Shown piece after piece: positions 42,166 through 51,059 of a stretch of 64,000 bases of DNA. Every line of letters starts with the position of its first letter. Positions within the stretch are counted from its first letter, which is position 1. Source of the DNA: UBA8437 sp964646205 (GTDB taxonomy: Bacteria > Planctomycetota > Planctomycetia > Planctomycetales > Planctomycetaceae); contig CAZYAZ010000028.1 in the NCBI GenBank assembly GCA_964646205.1, positions 1 through 64,000 on the forward strand. The letters run 5' to 3'. A model generated the notes under the pieces. The model did not search any database and was not told the origin of the DNA. It worked only from the letters and a program-made list of their open reading frames with translations. Both the position numbers and the translations under genes were made by a program.

Positions 42166-43788
42166 ATGGCGAAGCACATCTTTGTGACCGGGGGCGTGGT
42201 CAGTTCGCTTGGCAAGGGACTGACCTCCGCATCGATCGGCCTGTTGCTTGAGCAGCGGGGCTTGAACGTGCGGATGCAGAAGCTCGACCCCTATATCAAT
42301 GTCGATCCGGGAACGATGAGTCCCTACCAGCACGGCGAGGTGTACGTGCTGGATGATGGGGCCGAGACCGATCTCGACCTGGGACACTACGAACGGTTCA
42401 CGAACAGCCCGCTCTCTCGCGATTCGAACTACACCACCGGCCAGATCTACCAGAGCGTTATCGCCAAGGAGCGGCGAGGCGAATTTCTGGGAAAAACCGT
42501 GCAGGTGGTGCCTCACATCACCAACGAGATCAAGGGTGCGGTTCTCAGCCTGGCGACGCCAGATGTCGACGTGGTGATCACCGAACTGGGTGGCACTATT
42601 GGAGACATCGAGGGGATGCCTTTCCTGGAAGCCATCCGGCAGTTTCCCCAGGACGTGGGAAAAGAAAACTGCCTGTTCATTCACCTGACCCTGGCCCCTT
42701 ACCTGAAGGCAGCAGGGGAGTTGAAGACGAAGCCGACCCAACAAAGTGTCGGCCAGCTTCGCCAGATCGGTATCCATCCGGACATTCTGATCGTGCGAAC
42801 CGAGCGACCTTTGGGACACGAAAACATCGAGAAGATCGCGCTGTTCTGCAACGTGGCACAATCGGAAGTGATCGAGGAGATCGACAAGGAATTCTCGATC
42901 TACGAGGTTCCGCTCGGACTGGTTGATCACAAGCTGGACCAGTTGATCGTCAACAAGCTGGGACTGTCCGCCGGATCACTGGACATGAGTGCCTGGCAGG
43001 AGATGCTGCAGCGGATGCGGTCACCCGAGCACGAGGTGACCATCGGGGTGGTTGGGAAGTACATCGAACACCTGGACGCTTACAAGTCGATCTACGAGGC
43101 GTTGGGGCATGCTGGGGTCGCCAATCGCGCCCGCGTGTTGATCAAGCGGATCGAGGCCGAGGAACTGGAGAACCAGGACCCCGACGTTGTTCTCAGTGGT
43201 CTCGATGGCATTCTGGTGCCCGGTGGTTTTGGCAGTCGCGGTGTCGAAGGCAAGGTCGAAGCGATCCGGTTTGCCCGTGAAAACAACCTGCCGTATTTCG
43301 GTATCTGCCTGGGCATGCAGTGTGCCGTGATCGAGTTCGCTCGTAACGTGCTGGGGCTCGAGGGGGCGCACAGCACAGAGTTCGTGGCCGAGACGGAGAA
43401 CCCCGTGATCTGCATGCTCGAGGAGCAGAAGAAGATCACCTTCAAGGGGGGGACGATGCGGCTGGGAACTCAGCCATGCACAGTGCAGCAGAATTCGACT
43501 TCGGCGGAGTGCTACCAGGAGACGGAAGTCAACGAACGGCACCGGCACCGATACGAGTTCAATCCCGAGTACCGCAATCCGTTTGCGGCGGCTGGGATGC
43601 TGGCATCAGGGACCAGTCCCGACGGGAACCTGGTGGAAATTGTTGAGGTGCCCGATCACCCGTGGTTCGTCGCCGTGCAGTTCCATCCCGAGTTCAAGTC
43701 GAAGCCCCTTGTCCCGCACCCACTCTTTACGGGATTCGTCGAGGCGGCTCGGATTCGACACCAGGAACGCATGTCGATGCACCTCTAG
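42166..43788 (+). CDS. pyrG: CTP synthase (glutamine hydrolysing)
   Basis: A 540-residue enzyme of normal length. The synthase domain (1-~270) has GGVVSSLGKGLTSASIG (P-loop) and the CTP/UTP-binding region NVDPGTMSPYQHGEV. The glutaminase domain (~290-535) has the Cys nucleophile in GICLGMQC and His-Glu in VQFHPEF. It converts UTP to CTP using glutamine and ATP in the cytoplasm. AGGGGAG lies six bases before the ATG. The gene lies between kdsB (CTP user) and truB. Confidence 0.97.
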   Translation: MAKHIFVTGGVVSSLGKGLTSASIGLLLEQRGLNVRMQKLDPYINVDPGTMSPYQHGEVYVLDDGAETDLDLGHYERFTNSPLSRDSNYTTGQIYQSVIAKERRGEFLGKTVQVVPHITNEIKGAVLSLATPDVDVVITELGGTIGDIEGMPFLEAIRQFPQDVGKENCLFIHLTLAPYLKAAGELKTKPTQQSVGQLRQIGIHPDILIVRTERPLGHENIEKIALFCNVAQSEVIEEIDKEFSIYEVPLGLVDHKLDQLIVNKLGLSAGSLDMSAWQEMLQRMRSPEHEVTIGVVGKYIEHLDAYKSIYEALGHAGVANRARVLIKRIEAEELENQDPDVVLSGLDGILVPGGFGSRGVEGKVEAIRFARENNLPYFGICLGMQCAVIEFARNVLGLEGAHSTEFVAETENPVICMLEEQKKITFKGGTMRLGTQPCTVQQNSTSAECYQETEVNERHRHRYEFNPEYRNPFAAAGMLASGTSPDGNLVEIVEVPDHPWFVAVQFHPEFKSKPLVPHPLFTGFVEAARIRHQERMSMHL

Positions 43789-43822
43789 GCGGCTCGGCGA
43801 CGGGAATCGGGGATCAACCACG

Positions 43823-44722
43823 ATGACGTGCGGGTTCGTGGTACTGGACAAGCCTCGCGGGATGACCTCTCGTCGAGCGGTCGATCGCGTGAAACGTTTG
43901 GTGAGGCCGTTGAAGACCGGGCACGCCGGTACGCTGGATCCGCTGGCCACCGGCGTGCTGGTGGTCGCCGTTGGTCGCGCCACCCGGCTGGTGCCACAGG
44001 TGCAGGCCCAACGGAAAACGTATCGGGCCGAGTTCCTGTTGGGCCGCCGCAGCGCGTCAGACGACACGGAACTGGAACTCGAGGTGCTCGAGGAAATCCC
44101 CGCCCTGGATCGGCGGGCGATTGAATCGGCCCTGGGCGAGTTTGTCGGTGCGATTCGCCAGGTGCCGCCGGCCTACTCGGCCGTCAAGGTCGAAGGTCGC
44201 CGCGCCTACCAGTTGGCACGGGCTGGACAGGAGGTCCAACTGAAGTCCCGGGTCGTCGAGATTGATGTGATCCGGCTGCTCGACTGGCAGTCGCCGACAC
44301 TCGAACTTGAGATCGTCTGCAGCGGTGGCACCTACATTCGCTCGATCGCTCGTGATCTTGGTGAGCGACTTGGTTGTGGGGCGGTGATGAGTGGCCTGGT
44401 ACGGACCGGGGTTGGTCCATTCTCCCTCGAGGCGGCCGTAGCGGCCGAGGGGCTCGATGAAGACACGCTGTCCCGGCAACTGGTTTCGCCGCTGGTGGCG
44501 GTTGCCGAATTGCCACGCCAGGTGGGGTCGGCTTCCGAGTTGACGGAGGTGTTTCACGGCCGCCGCGTGTCGTGGTCGGGTCCCGAGTCTCCTGATGGAG
44601 CCGCGGTGGTGTTGGTTGATCCGGATGATCAACTCGTGGCCCTGGGAGAGCTGGATGCGGCCAGTGGGCAATTTGCTCCCCGACAGGTCTTCCTGGACAC
44701 GCCGCCTGCCGCAACCGATTGA
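43823..44722 (+). CDS. truB: tRNA pseudouridine-55 synthase
   Basis: A 299-residue enzyme with the catalytic Asp in GHAGTLDPLATGVL, and PPAYSAVKVEGRRAYQLAR, GGTYIRSIARDLGE and a shorter C-terminal region than E. coli TruB. It makes pseudouridine at position 55 in the T loop of tRNAs. The ATG at 43823 begins MTCGFVVLDKPRGMTS, the normal family start. It is 34 bases after pyrG, so kdsB-pyrG-truB may be co-transcribed. Confidence 0.95.
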   Translation: MTCGFVVLDKPRGMTSRRAVDRVKRLVRPLKTGHAGTLDPLATGVLVVAVGRATRLVPQVQAQRKTYRAEFLLGRRSASDDTELELEVLEEIPALDRRAIESALGEFVGAIRQVPPAYSAVKVEGRRAYQLARAGQEVQLKSRVVEIDVIRLLDWQSPTLELEIVCSGGTYIRSIARDLGERLGCGAVMSGLVRTGVGPFSLEAAVAAEGLDEDTLSRQLVSPLVAVAELPRQVGSASELTEVFHGRRVSWSGPESPDGAAVVLVDPDDQLVALGELDAASGQFAPRQVFLDTPPAATD

Positions 44723-44737
44723 CGGTGGAAGTTCGGG

Positions 44738-45841
44738 TTACCGGCCAGCGGGCCGCCGGGGAGCGATCGAGACGGCCGTGGCAGTTGCCGGGCGGGTGCG
44801 TTCCCGGTACAGGACCAGGCCGTGAAGTGCGTGGTAAAGCGGTCCACACTGGACTGTCTTGTCGGCGTGGAGTTTCAGGTCGGCGGCCACAGCGGCCACG
44901 CCGCGTCGCATCCACTCGGACTTGAGTTGCTTGTCGGTGGCTGCCATCACGAGCCATTCAAGTGTGTGGCCCGAGGTCTCAATACGTTCCTGGAACTGGT
45001 GGCTCTGGTGAGGACCCAGGAAGTAGCTGGCCGAAAACGTGCCGTCATCGTTCTGGTAGATCTTGGCCTCTTCGATGTGACGGCGAATTTTCTGGTCGGC
45101 TTCCAGCCACGCTCCCCGGACCTGGCCCTTGTTCGCATCACGATAGGCGTTGCGGGCGTAGGTCAGGGCGAAGAGTCCGTGTGAGCCTCCACAGGCGGCC
45201 TCGTCGAGCGATTCAGACTGCTGGATCTGTACCAGTCTTTCGACGCTCCAAGGTTCGCCGGCGGCGTTTTTCCAGTGGGAGTCCGGTGGCAGGTAGTGTG
45301 CCAGCGCCCAGAGCGTCCAGGTGATTTCTTCACGATCGTTCACGTTGGCCTGGGCATGCTTGACCATTTCTGCGATCGATACAGTTTGCCGGTCGGGGCT
45401 GTTGGCCACGGCAAAAGTGTGGGTGACGGGCAACCGCGACATGGTCAGAATGGCCAGGAACTGGTTGGGATGCCCCTCGAATTCGTAGGGCTGGGTGTAG
45501 GGTTGGGCCTCTGCTCCATGTTCGGTGCGACGGAACAGTGGGGTGCCACGATAACTGGCTCCCTGGCTGATCCAGTTGATGGCGCGGACACGGTCGCCCA
45601 TCTTGCCGCCGGGTCTGTTGATCACGAAATTCTGCCGGAGTGCAAGGACTCCGTGGAGGATCTGCCAGGGTGAGTGGTGTTCGATGGTCAGGAAGCGGCG
45701 GCTCGAGACACCGATAGCCCGATCGACCTGCCTGGCCAACGAGTCGACCGCTGGAACCGCGGCGTTCTGGGCGGCCAGTGGGGCCGCTGTGGCAAGGAAC
45801 AGCAGGATGGTTCCGAGCATTGTGAGACGGAAAAAAATCAT
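44738..45841 (-). CDS. Exported protein of unknown function, helical-barrel-like
   Basis: A 367-residue protein with a signal peptide MIFFRLTMLGTILLFLATAA ending PLAAQ. The rest is helical with repeated Trp/His segments (HSPWQILHGVLAL, HPNQFLAILTM, EITWTLWALAHYLPP, GSHGLFALTYARNAY, SGHTLEWLVMAATD), the look of an alpha/alpha-toroid such as those of prenyltransferases or terpene cyclases. No DxDD or metal motif is seen. Homologues with the same spacing are known to me only as uncharacterised planctomycete proteins. The ATG at 45841 is chosen because it gives the signal peptide; the frame stays open for 60 codons upstream. It is divergent from the RND genes. Confidence 0.7.
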   Translation of the reverse strand: MIFFRLTMLGTILLFLATAAPLAAQNAAVPAVDSLARQVDRAIGVSSRRFLTIEHHSPWQILHGVLALRQNFVINRPGGKMGDRVRAINWISQGASYRGTPLFRRTEHGAEAQPYTQPYEFEGHPNQFLAILTMSRLPVTHTFAVANSPDRQTVSIAEMVKHAQANVNDREEITWTLWALAHYLPPDSHWKNAAGEPWSVERLVQIQQSESLDEAACGGSHGLFALTYARNAYRDANKGQVRGAWLEADQKIRRHIEEAKIYQNDDGTFSASYFLGPHQSHQFQERIETSGHTLEWLVMAATDKQLKSEWMRRGVAAVAADLKLHADKTVQCGPLYHALHGLVLYRERTRPATATAVSIAPRRPAGR

Positions 45842-46127
45842 TGTTGTCGAGCCTGGTGAGGGTCTGGCGGACACGGGACGAGTTTGCCCAACGCGACCCA
45901 ACGGATCACGGTGTCTTTTAGGATTAGTCGGGTTGCGTTCCCGTGCAACTGCATAGGCAGGTTGCTGTTGAGGCCGACTTGGCCGAAGCCGTCCCGGTTG
46001 TGCCGGAAATGCGGATTGCACGATTCGAAGAACTCAACAACAATCCCGCCCCCGTGTTTCATAGCGGGAATTTGTGCGGCGGTGGTCCTCAACTGTCACG
46101 TCGCCAATCACTTGCGGAAACTGTCGG
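45842..46127. other. Divergent 286-base gap with a coding-like minus-strand remnant
   Basis: This is the longest intergenic stretch in the window, between the secreted unknown and the RND permease. It must hold the permease promoter, but no -35/-10 pair is convincing. On the minus strand, 46092 to 45838 reads as an open frame with QLHGNATRLILKDTVIRW, reminiscent of the C-terminal strand of DUF1080 domains; it has no proper start and could be a decayed gene end. Confidence 0.3.
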
Positions 46128-49100
46128 ATGATTCGAGCTGCTCTAAAGAATCCCTACCTGGTGGTCGTTCACGTGCTGATCGTCGCCGTGATTGGCACGG
46201 TCAGCCTGGCCAGGATCCCGGCCGATCTGCTGCCCACGTTTACCACCTCGGCAGCGCAGATCGTCTGCTTCTACCCCGGGATGCCTCCGGAGGTGATGGA
46301 GCAGGACATCATGAGTCGCCTGCAACGCTGGACCGGCCAGAGTTCAGGGATCGAGCACCAGGAGGCGAAGGCGATGCAGGGAGTTTGCATCGTCAAGGAT
46401 TTCTTTCATCCGGAGGTCAGCCAGTCGGAAGCCCTGAGCCAGGTGAGCATGTACGCGATGAGCGACATGTTCTATTTGCCCCCGGGAACAATTCCGCCAA
46501 TGGTGATGCCCTTTGATCCGACAGCCAGTGTCCCCTTGTGCCTGGTCTCGGTTTCAAACCCCGACATGACCGATGCGGAACTCTACGATGTCGCCTACAA
46601 GAACCTGAGGAATAACCTGCAGTCGATATCCGGTGTCATTGCCCCGGCAGTCAACGGGGGAACGCTGCGGCGGATTCTCTGTTATGTCGAGCCGGAAAAG
46701 CTGAGAGCTCACGGGCTGACAATTCGCGACGTACACGCGGCCCTGCGGCGACAAAACGTGCTGATTCCCGCCGGCAGCGCCAAGATCCAGGACCGAGAGT
46801 TCTATATCTACACCAACGCGATCCCCGATCGTGTCTCCGAATTGAACAAGGCTCCGGTCACCGTCGGCGACAAGGGAGAACCCATTCTCTTCAGCGATAT
46901 CGGCGAGGTGAAGGACACGAGACAAATCCAGACCAACATCGTGCGGGTCAATGGCCGCACGCTGGTCTACGTGCCGGTGTATCGTCAGCCGGGTGCCAAC
47001 ACGATAGAGATCGTCGACCGGATTCACGACAAGCTGGGCGAGATTCTCTCGCGGTTGCAGGATGAAAAGCGGAACGATCCGGTGATGGGGCCGAAGATGG
47101 CCAACCTCAAGCTCGAGGTGGTCATGGACCAGTCGGTCAAGGTCCGCGAGAGTATTGACGCACTGTGGATTGCCGGAGTTCTCGGGGCGGTGTTTGCCGG
47201 GTTGGTTGTTCTCGTCTTCCTCCGCAATCTTCGTTCAACCCTGGTGATCATCATCGCGATCCCCGTTTCGATCCTGTCCTCGTTGATCGGCTTGTATTTC
47301 ACCGGCAACACGATCAACGCCATGACCCTGGGAGGTCTGGCCCTGGCGGTGGGGATCCTGATCGACCAGGCCATCGTGGTGCTGGACAACGTCGAACGTC
47401 ACATGTTGATGCCTGGCAAGGGGCGGTTGCGGGCGGCCTGGGACGGAACCCGGGAAGTCTCGGTGCCGCTGTTGGTGTCGACGATTACGTTCATGGTCGT
47501 GTTCTTCCCGGTGATTTTTCTATCTGGCTTGGCGAAGTTTCTCTTCACCCCGCTGGCCATGGCGGTTCTGTTTGCGGTCATCGCCAGTTACCTGATCGCG
47601 ATTTTCTTTGTTCCGGTTGCGGCCGCCAAGTTGATGGGCCGCAAGCAGGTCGTTGACCAGGACGCTCCGGGACCGTCGTCACTGCCAACTGTCGGGGGTG
47701 ATGACGCGCCGGTGATGACCGACCAGGGGTGGCTGGTCCGTGGGTATCGTGTACTGCTGCTGGGTTCGCTGCGGTTCAAGTGGGCCGTGCTGGGCGTGTC
47801 GGCGGTCTTGTTTGTGGCGTCGCTGGTGGTGATGAGCCAGACCGGGACCGAACTGTTTCCACCGGTGGATGCCGGCCAATTCACGATTTACGTCCGGGCC
47901 CCGTCGGGAACCAGGATCGAGAAATCCGAAGAATTGGTGCAGGCGGTCGAAAACGAGATTGTTGCCGTGATTGGCGATCCGGCCCCGGGGAATCCGGCCG
48001 AGGCGATTTATCCGGTGACGCGTGACAAGTTCGCGGGAGGACAGGCCCGGCAATTGACCGGTGCAGAAGTGAAGCGGGCTCAGGCGGCGTCCAATTGCAA
48101 GATGTTGATCTCCAATATTGGCGTCCTGATGGATTGGCCTGCGGCCTACACTCCCAATACCGGGGCGATGGATTCGTTCATCCTGGTTCAGTTGGGAGGC
48201 CGGGATAAAACGGATGTCTTCGCCCTGGTTCAGCGGCTCCGCAAACGATTGGGGAAAAGGTTTCCCTCGGTCGAGTTTGCGTTCGACACCGGAGGGATTC
48301 TGACGGCCGCCTTGAACATGGGTGAGCCGTCTCCGATTCACCTGCAGATCGCCGGTTATGACCTCGAGAAGGCTCACGAAATAGCCGACAAGTTGACCGA
48401 AACGATCAGCAAGGTGCGGGGTGCAACCGATGTGCGAGTGGCCCAGCGGACCGATTATCCGATGATCGAAGTCGAAATCGATCGGGTTGCTGCTGCGGAT
48501 CACGGGGTGACACCCCAGGAGACGATGGAAGCCCTGGTCAGTGCGACCAACAGTTCGATCAATTTCGATCCGGCGTTCTGGATCGATCCCTCCAACGGCA
48601 ACCACTACTTCCTGGGTTCGCAGTATCCCGAGGAACGCATCAACTCGTTGGACACGTTGCGAATGATTGTCGTTCGCGAGGACAAAAACGGGACACCGGT
48701 CTACCTGAACGACATTGCGAAATTCGACACGACAAAGACCGGCCCGGGGGTCATCAATCATCGCAATATCACGCGGGTGACCGACGTGTTTGCCAATGTT
48801 GAACCCGAGTTCGACCTGGGTAGCGTGGTGGCCGAGGTCGAGGACCGGCTCGCGTTGCATCCGGGACTCAAGTTGCGGCCGGTCCGTGATTCGCGGGCGG
48901 CCTCGTCGCGATACCCTCAGTGGTTCCAGCGAATCCTCTCGGCAATTGGCTTGAATCGCCCGACGCGATTCCAGATCACCGGTGGTGATTATGCGGGGAT
49001 GACGATCGAACTGCACGGAGAGATCCGTTCGATGCGAGACTCGTTCGTCGATTTTGCCGTGGGATTGTTGCTGGCCACAGTGCTGGTCTACCTGGTGATG

Positions 49101-49565
49101 GTTGGCCAGTTCCGGTCGTTCGTCGACCCGATGATCGTGATGGTGACGGTGCCGTTGGGATTCATCGGTGTGGCGTTGATCCTGAAACTGACCGGCACCC
49201 GTCTGAATATTCAGTCGTTCATGGGCATCATCATGATGATCGGGATCGTGGTCGAATACACGATCGTCTTGCTTGATTTTGCCAACGGACGATTGCAGGA
49301 AGGTGCGGACGTTGAGCAGGCCATCGTCGATGCTGCGCTGGTCCGTTTTCGTCCGATTCTGATGACATCCCTGACGACAATTCTGGCTCTGTTGCCGATG
49401 GCGATTGGCTTTGCTGGAGGTGAGGCCGATGTGCCACTGGCTCGGACGATCGTGGGAGGTGTGATTGCCGCCACGCTGTTGCCCAAGTTCGTGGTTCCCT
49501 GTTTGTACGTGCTGGTCAAGCGACGAAAAGACAAAACCGAGGACCTGGATGCCGCGTGGGCCTGA
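46128..49565 (+). CDS. RND-family efflux permease
   Basis: A 1145-residue, 12-TM RND transporter with two large periplasmic loops. Family marks are ARIPADLLPTF near the start, LRNLRSTLVIIIAIPVSILSS (TM2-3), GILIDQAIVVLDNVE (TM4, residues ~409-423), and GIVVEYTIVLLDFANG (TM10, ~1039-1054). In AcrB TM4 has an Asp pair and TM10 a Lys; here the second Asp is Gln414 and the Lys position is Glu1043, so the proton relay differs. It begins a set with a membrane-fusion lipoprotein and a TolC-like protein, forming a tripartite exporter. The ATG at 46128 gives the normal MIRAALKNPYLVVV start. The substrate is unknown. Confidence 0.9.
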   Translation: MIRAALKNPYLVVVHVLIVAVIGTVSLARIPADLLPTFTTSAAQIVCFYPGMPPEVMEQDIMSRLQRWTGQSSGIEHQEAKAMQGVCIVKDFFHPEVSQSEALSQVSMYAMSDMFYLPPGTIPPMVMPFDPTASVPLCLVSVSNPDMTDAELYDVAYKNLRNNLQSISGVIAPAVNGGTLRRILCYVEPEKLRAHGLTIRDVHAALRRQNVLIPAGSAKIQDREFYIYTNAIPDRVSELNKAPVTVGDKGEPILFSDIGEVKDTRQIQTNIVRVNGRTLVYVPVYRQPGANTIEIVDRIHDKLGEILSRLQDEKRNDPVMGPKMANLKLEVVMDQSVKVRESIDALWIAGVLGAVFAGLVVLVFLRNLRSTLVIIIAIPVSILSSLIGLYFTGNTINAMTLGGLALAVGILIDQAIVVLDNVERHMLMPGKGRLRAAWDGTREVSVPLLVSTITFMVVFFPVIFLSGLAKFLFTPLAMAVLFAVIASYLIAIFFVPVAAAKLMGRKQVVDQDAPGPSSLPTVGGDDAPVMTDQGWLVRGYRVLLLGSLRFKWAVLGVSAVLFVASLVVMSQTGTELFPPVDAGQFTIYVRAPSGTRIEKSEELVQAVENEIVAVIGDPAPGNPAEAIYPVTRDKFAGGQARQLTGAEVKRAQAASNCKMLISNIGVLMDWPAAYTPNTGAMDSFILVQLGGRDKTDVFALVQRLRKRLGKRFPSVEFAFDTGGILTAALNMGEPSPIHLQIAGYDLEKAHEIADKLTETISKVRGATDVRVAQRTDYPMIEVEIDRVAAADHGVTPQETMEALVSATNSSINFDPAFWIDPSNGNHYFLGSQYPEERINSLDTLRMIVVREDKNGTPVYLNDIAKFDTTKTGPGVINHRNITRVTDVFANVEPEFDLGSVVAEVEDRLALHPGLKLRPVRDSRAASSRYPQWFQRILSAIGLNRPTRFQITGGDYAGMTIELHGEIRSMRDSFVDFAVGLLLATVLVYLVMVGQFRSFVDPMIVMVTVPLGFIGVALILKLTGTRLNIQSFMGIIMMIGIVVEYTIVLLDFANGRLQEGADVEQAIVDAALVRFRPILMTSLTTILALLPMAIGFAGGEADVPLARTIVGGVIAATLLPKFVVPCLYVLVKRRKDKTEDLDAAWA

Positions 49566-49621
49566 TGGCAATGGGCCAGCAGGTTGCCCAGCGTGTCGAG
49601 TGACGCCGGAGAGTGATGCCG

Positions 49622-50965
49622 ATGCATGAAACGAAAAAAACGAGGCCCCTGTGGTGCTGCCTGGTTGCCACGGTGATCTGCGTGGGACTGCCCGTTTTGT
49701 CCGGTTGTGACCAGTCACAAGGAGGAGGGGCCCGGGCGGACTCCACCGAACCTTCCGGTGACGAGATTTCCGAGGTCGCTGCGACAACGGTTCAGCCGGT
49801 CGAGTGGATTGTGCACCAGGAGACGGTGGCGGATCTGCCCGGAGCCAGCGTGGTTGGTTTCGAATCAACAGTGCTGGTGGCCAAGCAGGCGGGGTATATC
49901 AAGACGATTGGCCGTCGCGGGGACACCGAGATTGATATTGGCGTCACCGTGGTGGCTGGCAGTGTGCTGGCCGAATTGCACATTCCGGAATTGGCCGAGG
50001 AGTTTCGCGAGAAGGAGGCCCAGAACCGCCGGGCCCTGGCAGAAGTGGCCCAGGCCAAGGCTGCTGTAGAAATTGCCCGCTCCATGGAAGTCCAGGTGCG
50101 ACAGTCCCTGGTAGAAAAACAGGCCCTGCGGGCGTTGAGAGAAATTGAACTCCAGAGAATCTCGCGACTGGTCAAGATGGGAGCTGCGGATCTCGACAAG
50201 CAGGACGAAGCCAGGTTCCGTCACACGGCTGCGAAAGCCGCCGTGCAGGCGACACAGGCCGAGGTCGTGACGGCAGCGGCGAACATCAAGAAGGCCGAGG
50301 CCGATGTGAACCAGGCTCATGCTGAAGCCGACGTCTCCGAAGCTGGCGTCAAGCGACTCGAGGCTCTGAATTCCTATCGCTTGATCAAGGCGCCTTTCGA
50401 CGGAGTGGTGGTCGCCCGACACGTGGATCCGGGAGCCTTTGTGCGGCCAGCGGGAAGCAGCGAGTCGGGGAGTCCGCTGTTTGAAGTGGCGAGGATCGAC
50501 CGCGTTCGGATTGTGGGTTTTGTTCCGCCCTCGCAGATCAACGTGGTCCGGACAGGAGGGAAGGCCCGCTTTCACCACATCGGTGGCTTCAAACGTGGGG
50601 CATCGGTGAGTGGTCAGGTGGACCGTTCTGCGATGGCCCTGGACCCGTCGTCTCGCAAGATGAGAATTGAAATGCATGTGGACAACCTGGATTCGGATGG
50701 TGGAACACGGTTGTCCATCGGTCAGTTCGGGACGTTGAGTGTCCTGGCCAGGGAGTGGACAGGTGAGGACAAGCTTCCGGTTGTTCCCTCAGCCGCGGTT
50801 GGCACCGACAAGCAGGGACGTCCGTTCGTTGTTGTGGTCGAAGGAACAGCCGGCAATCGTCGGGTCCTGGTGGAAACTGTTGCCGTGGACCAGGAGCGAG
50901 TGGGGGCCATCGGCGAACTCAAGCCCGGTGACCAGGTTCGAGTTGGAGATCTCTCGGCCTATTGA
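49622..50965 (+). CDS. RND efflux periplasmic adaptor lipoprotein (membrane-fusion protein)
   Basis: A 447-residue adaptor. The signal ends in the lipobox LSGC, so it is probably lipid-anchored in the inner membrane. ESTVLVAKQAGYIKTI and APFDGVVVARHVDPGAFV are the two halves of the lipoyl-like domain. Between them lies a long coiled-coil hairpin (~105-250, rich in Ala/Glu/Lys), and a beta-barrel follows with VPPSQINVV. I chose the ATG at 49622 because GGAGAG is eight bases upstream; ATG 49616 and GTG 49613 are too close to it. It follows the permease by 56 bases and precedes the TolC-like gene by 94. Confidence 0.9.
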   Translation: MHETKKTRPLWCCLVATVICVGLPVLSGCDQSQGGGARADSTEPSGDEISEVAATTVQPVEWIVHQETVADLPGASVVGFESTVLVAKQAGYIKTIGRRGDTEIDIGVTVVAGSVLAELHIPELAEEFREKEAQNRRALAEVAQAKAAVEIARSMEVQVRQSLVEKQALRALREIELQRISRLVKMGAADLDKQDEARFRHTAAKAAVQATQAEVVTAAANIKKAEADVNQAHAEADVSEAGVKRLEALNSYRLIKAPFDGVVVARHVDPGAFVRPAGSSESGSPLFEVARIDRVRIVGFVPPSQINVVRTGGKARFHHIGGFKRGASVSGQVDRSAMALDPSSRKMRIEMHVDNLDSDGGTRLSIGQFGTLSVLAREWTGEDKLPVVPSAAVGTDKQGRPFVVVVEGTAGNRRVLVETVAVDQERVGAIGELKPGDQVRVGDLSAY

Positions 50966-51059
50966 GATGTCGCAATCGAAACGAATCGAGCAAAACAAAA
51001 CGCGAGTGGGTGGAAACGCAAAAACCTGCCGAAACCGTGCTCAGGCCCGGTTGGAATTA

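Noticed and set aside
45838..46092. An 84-codon minus-strand frame as a complete gene
   Set aside because: It lacks a start with a ribosome site and covers only a fragment of a possible domain; I kept it only as a possible remnant.
47679..49868. A 729-codon open frame on the minus strand inside the RND permease
   Set aside because: It is a by-product of GC-rich codon use: the plus-strand protein is a clear RND transporter, and the minus-strand product is low-complexity, His/Arg/Gln-rich and matches nothing.
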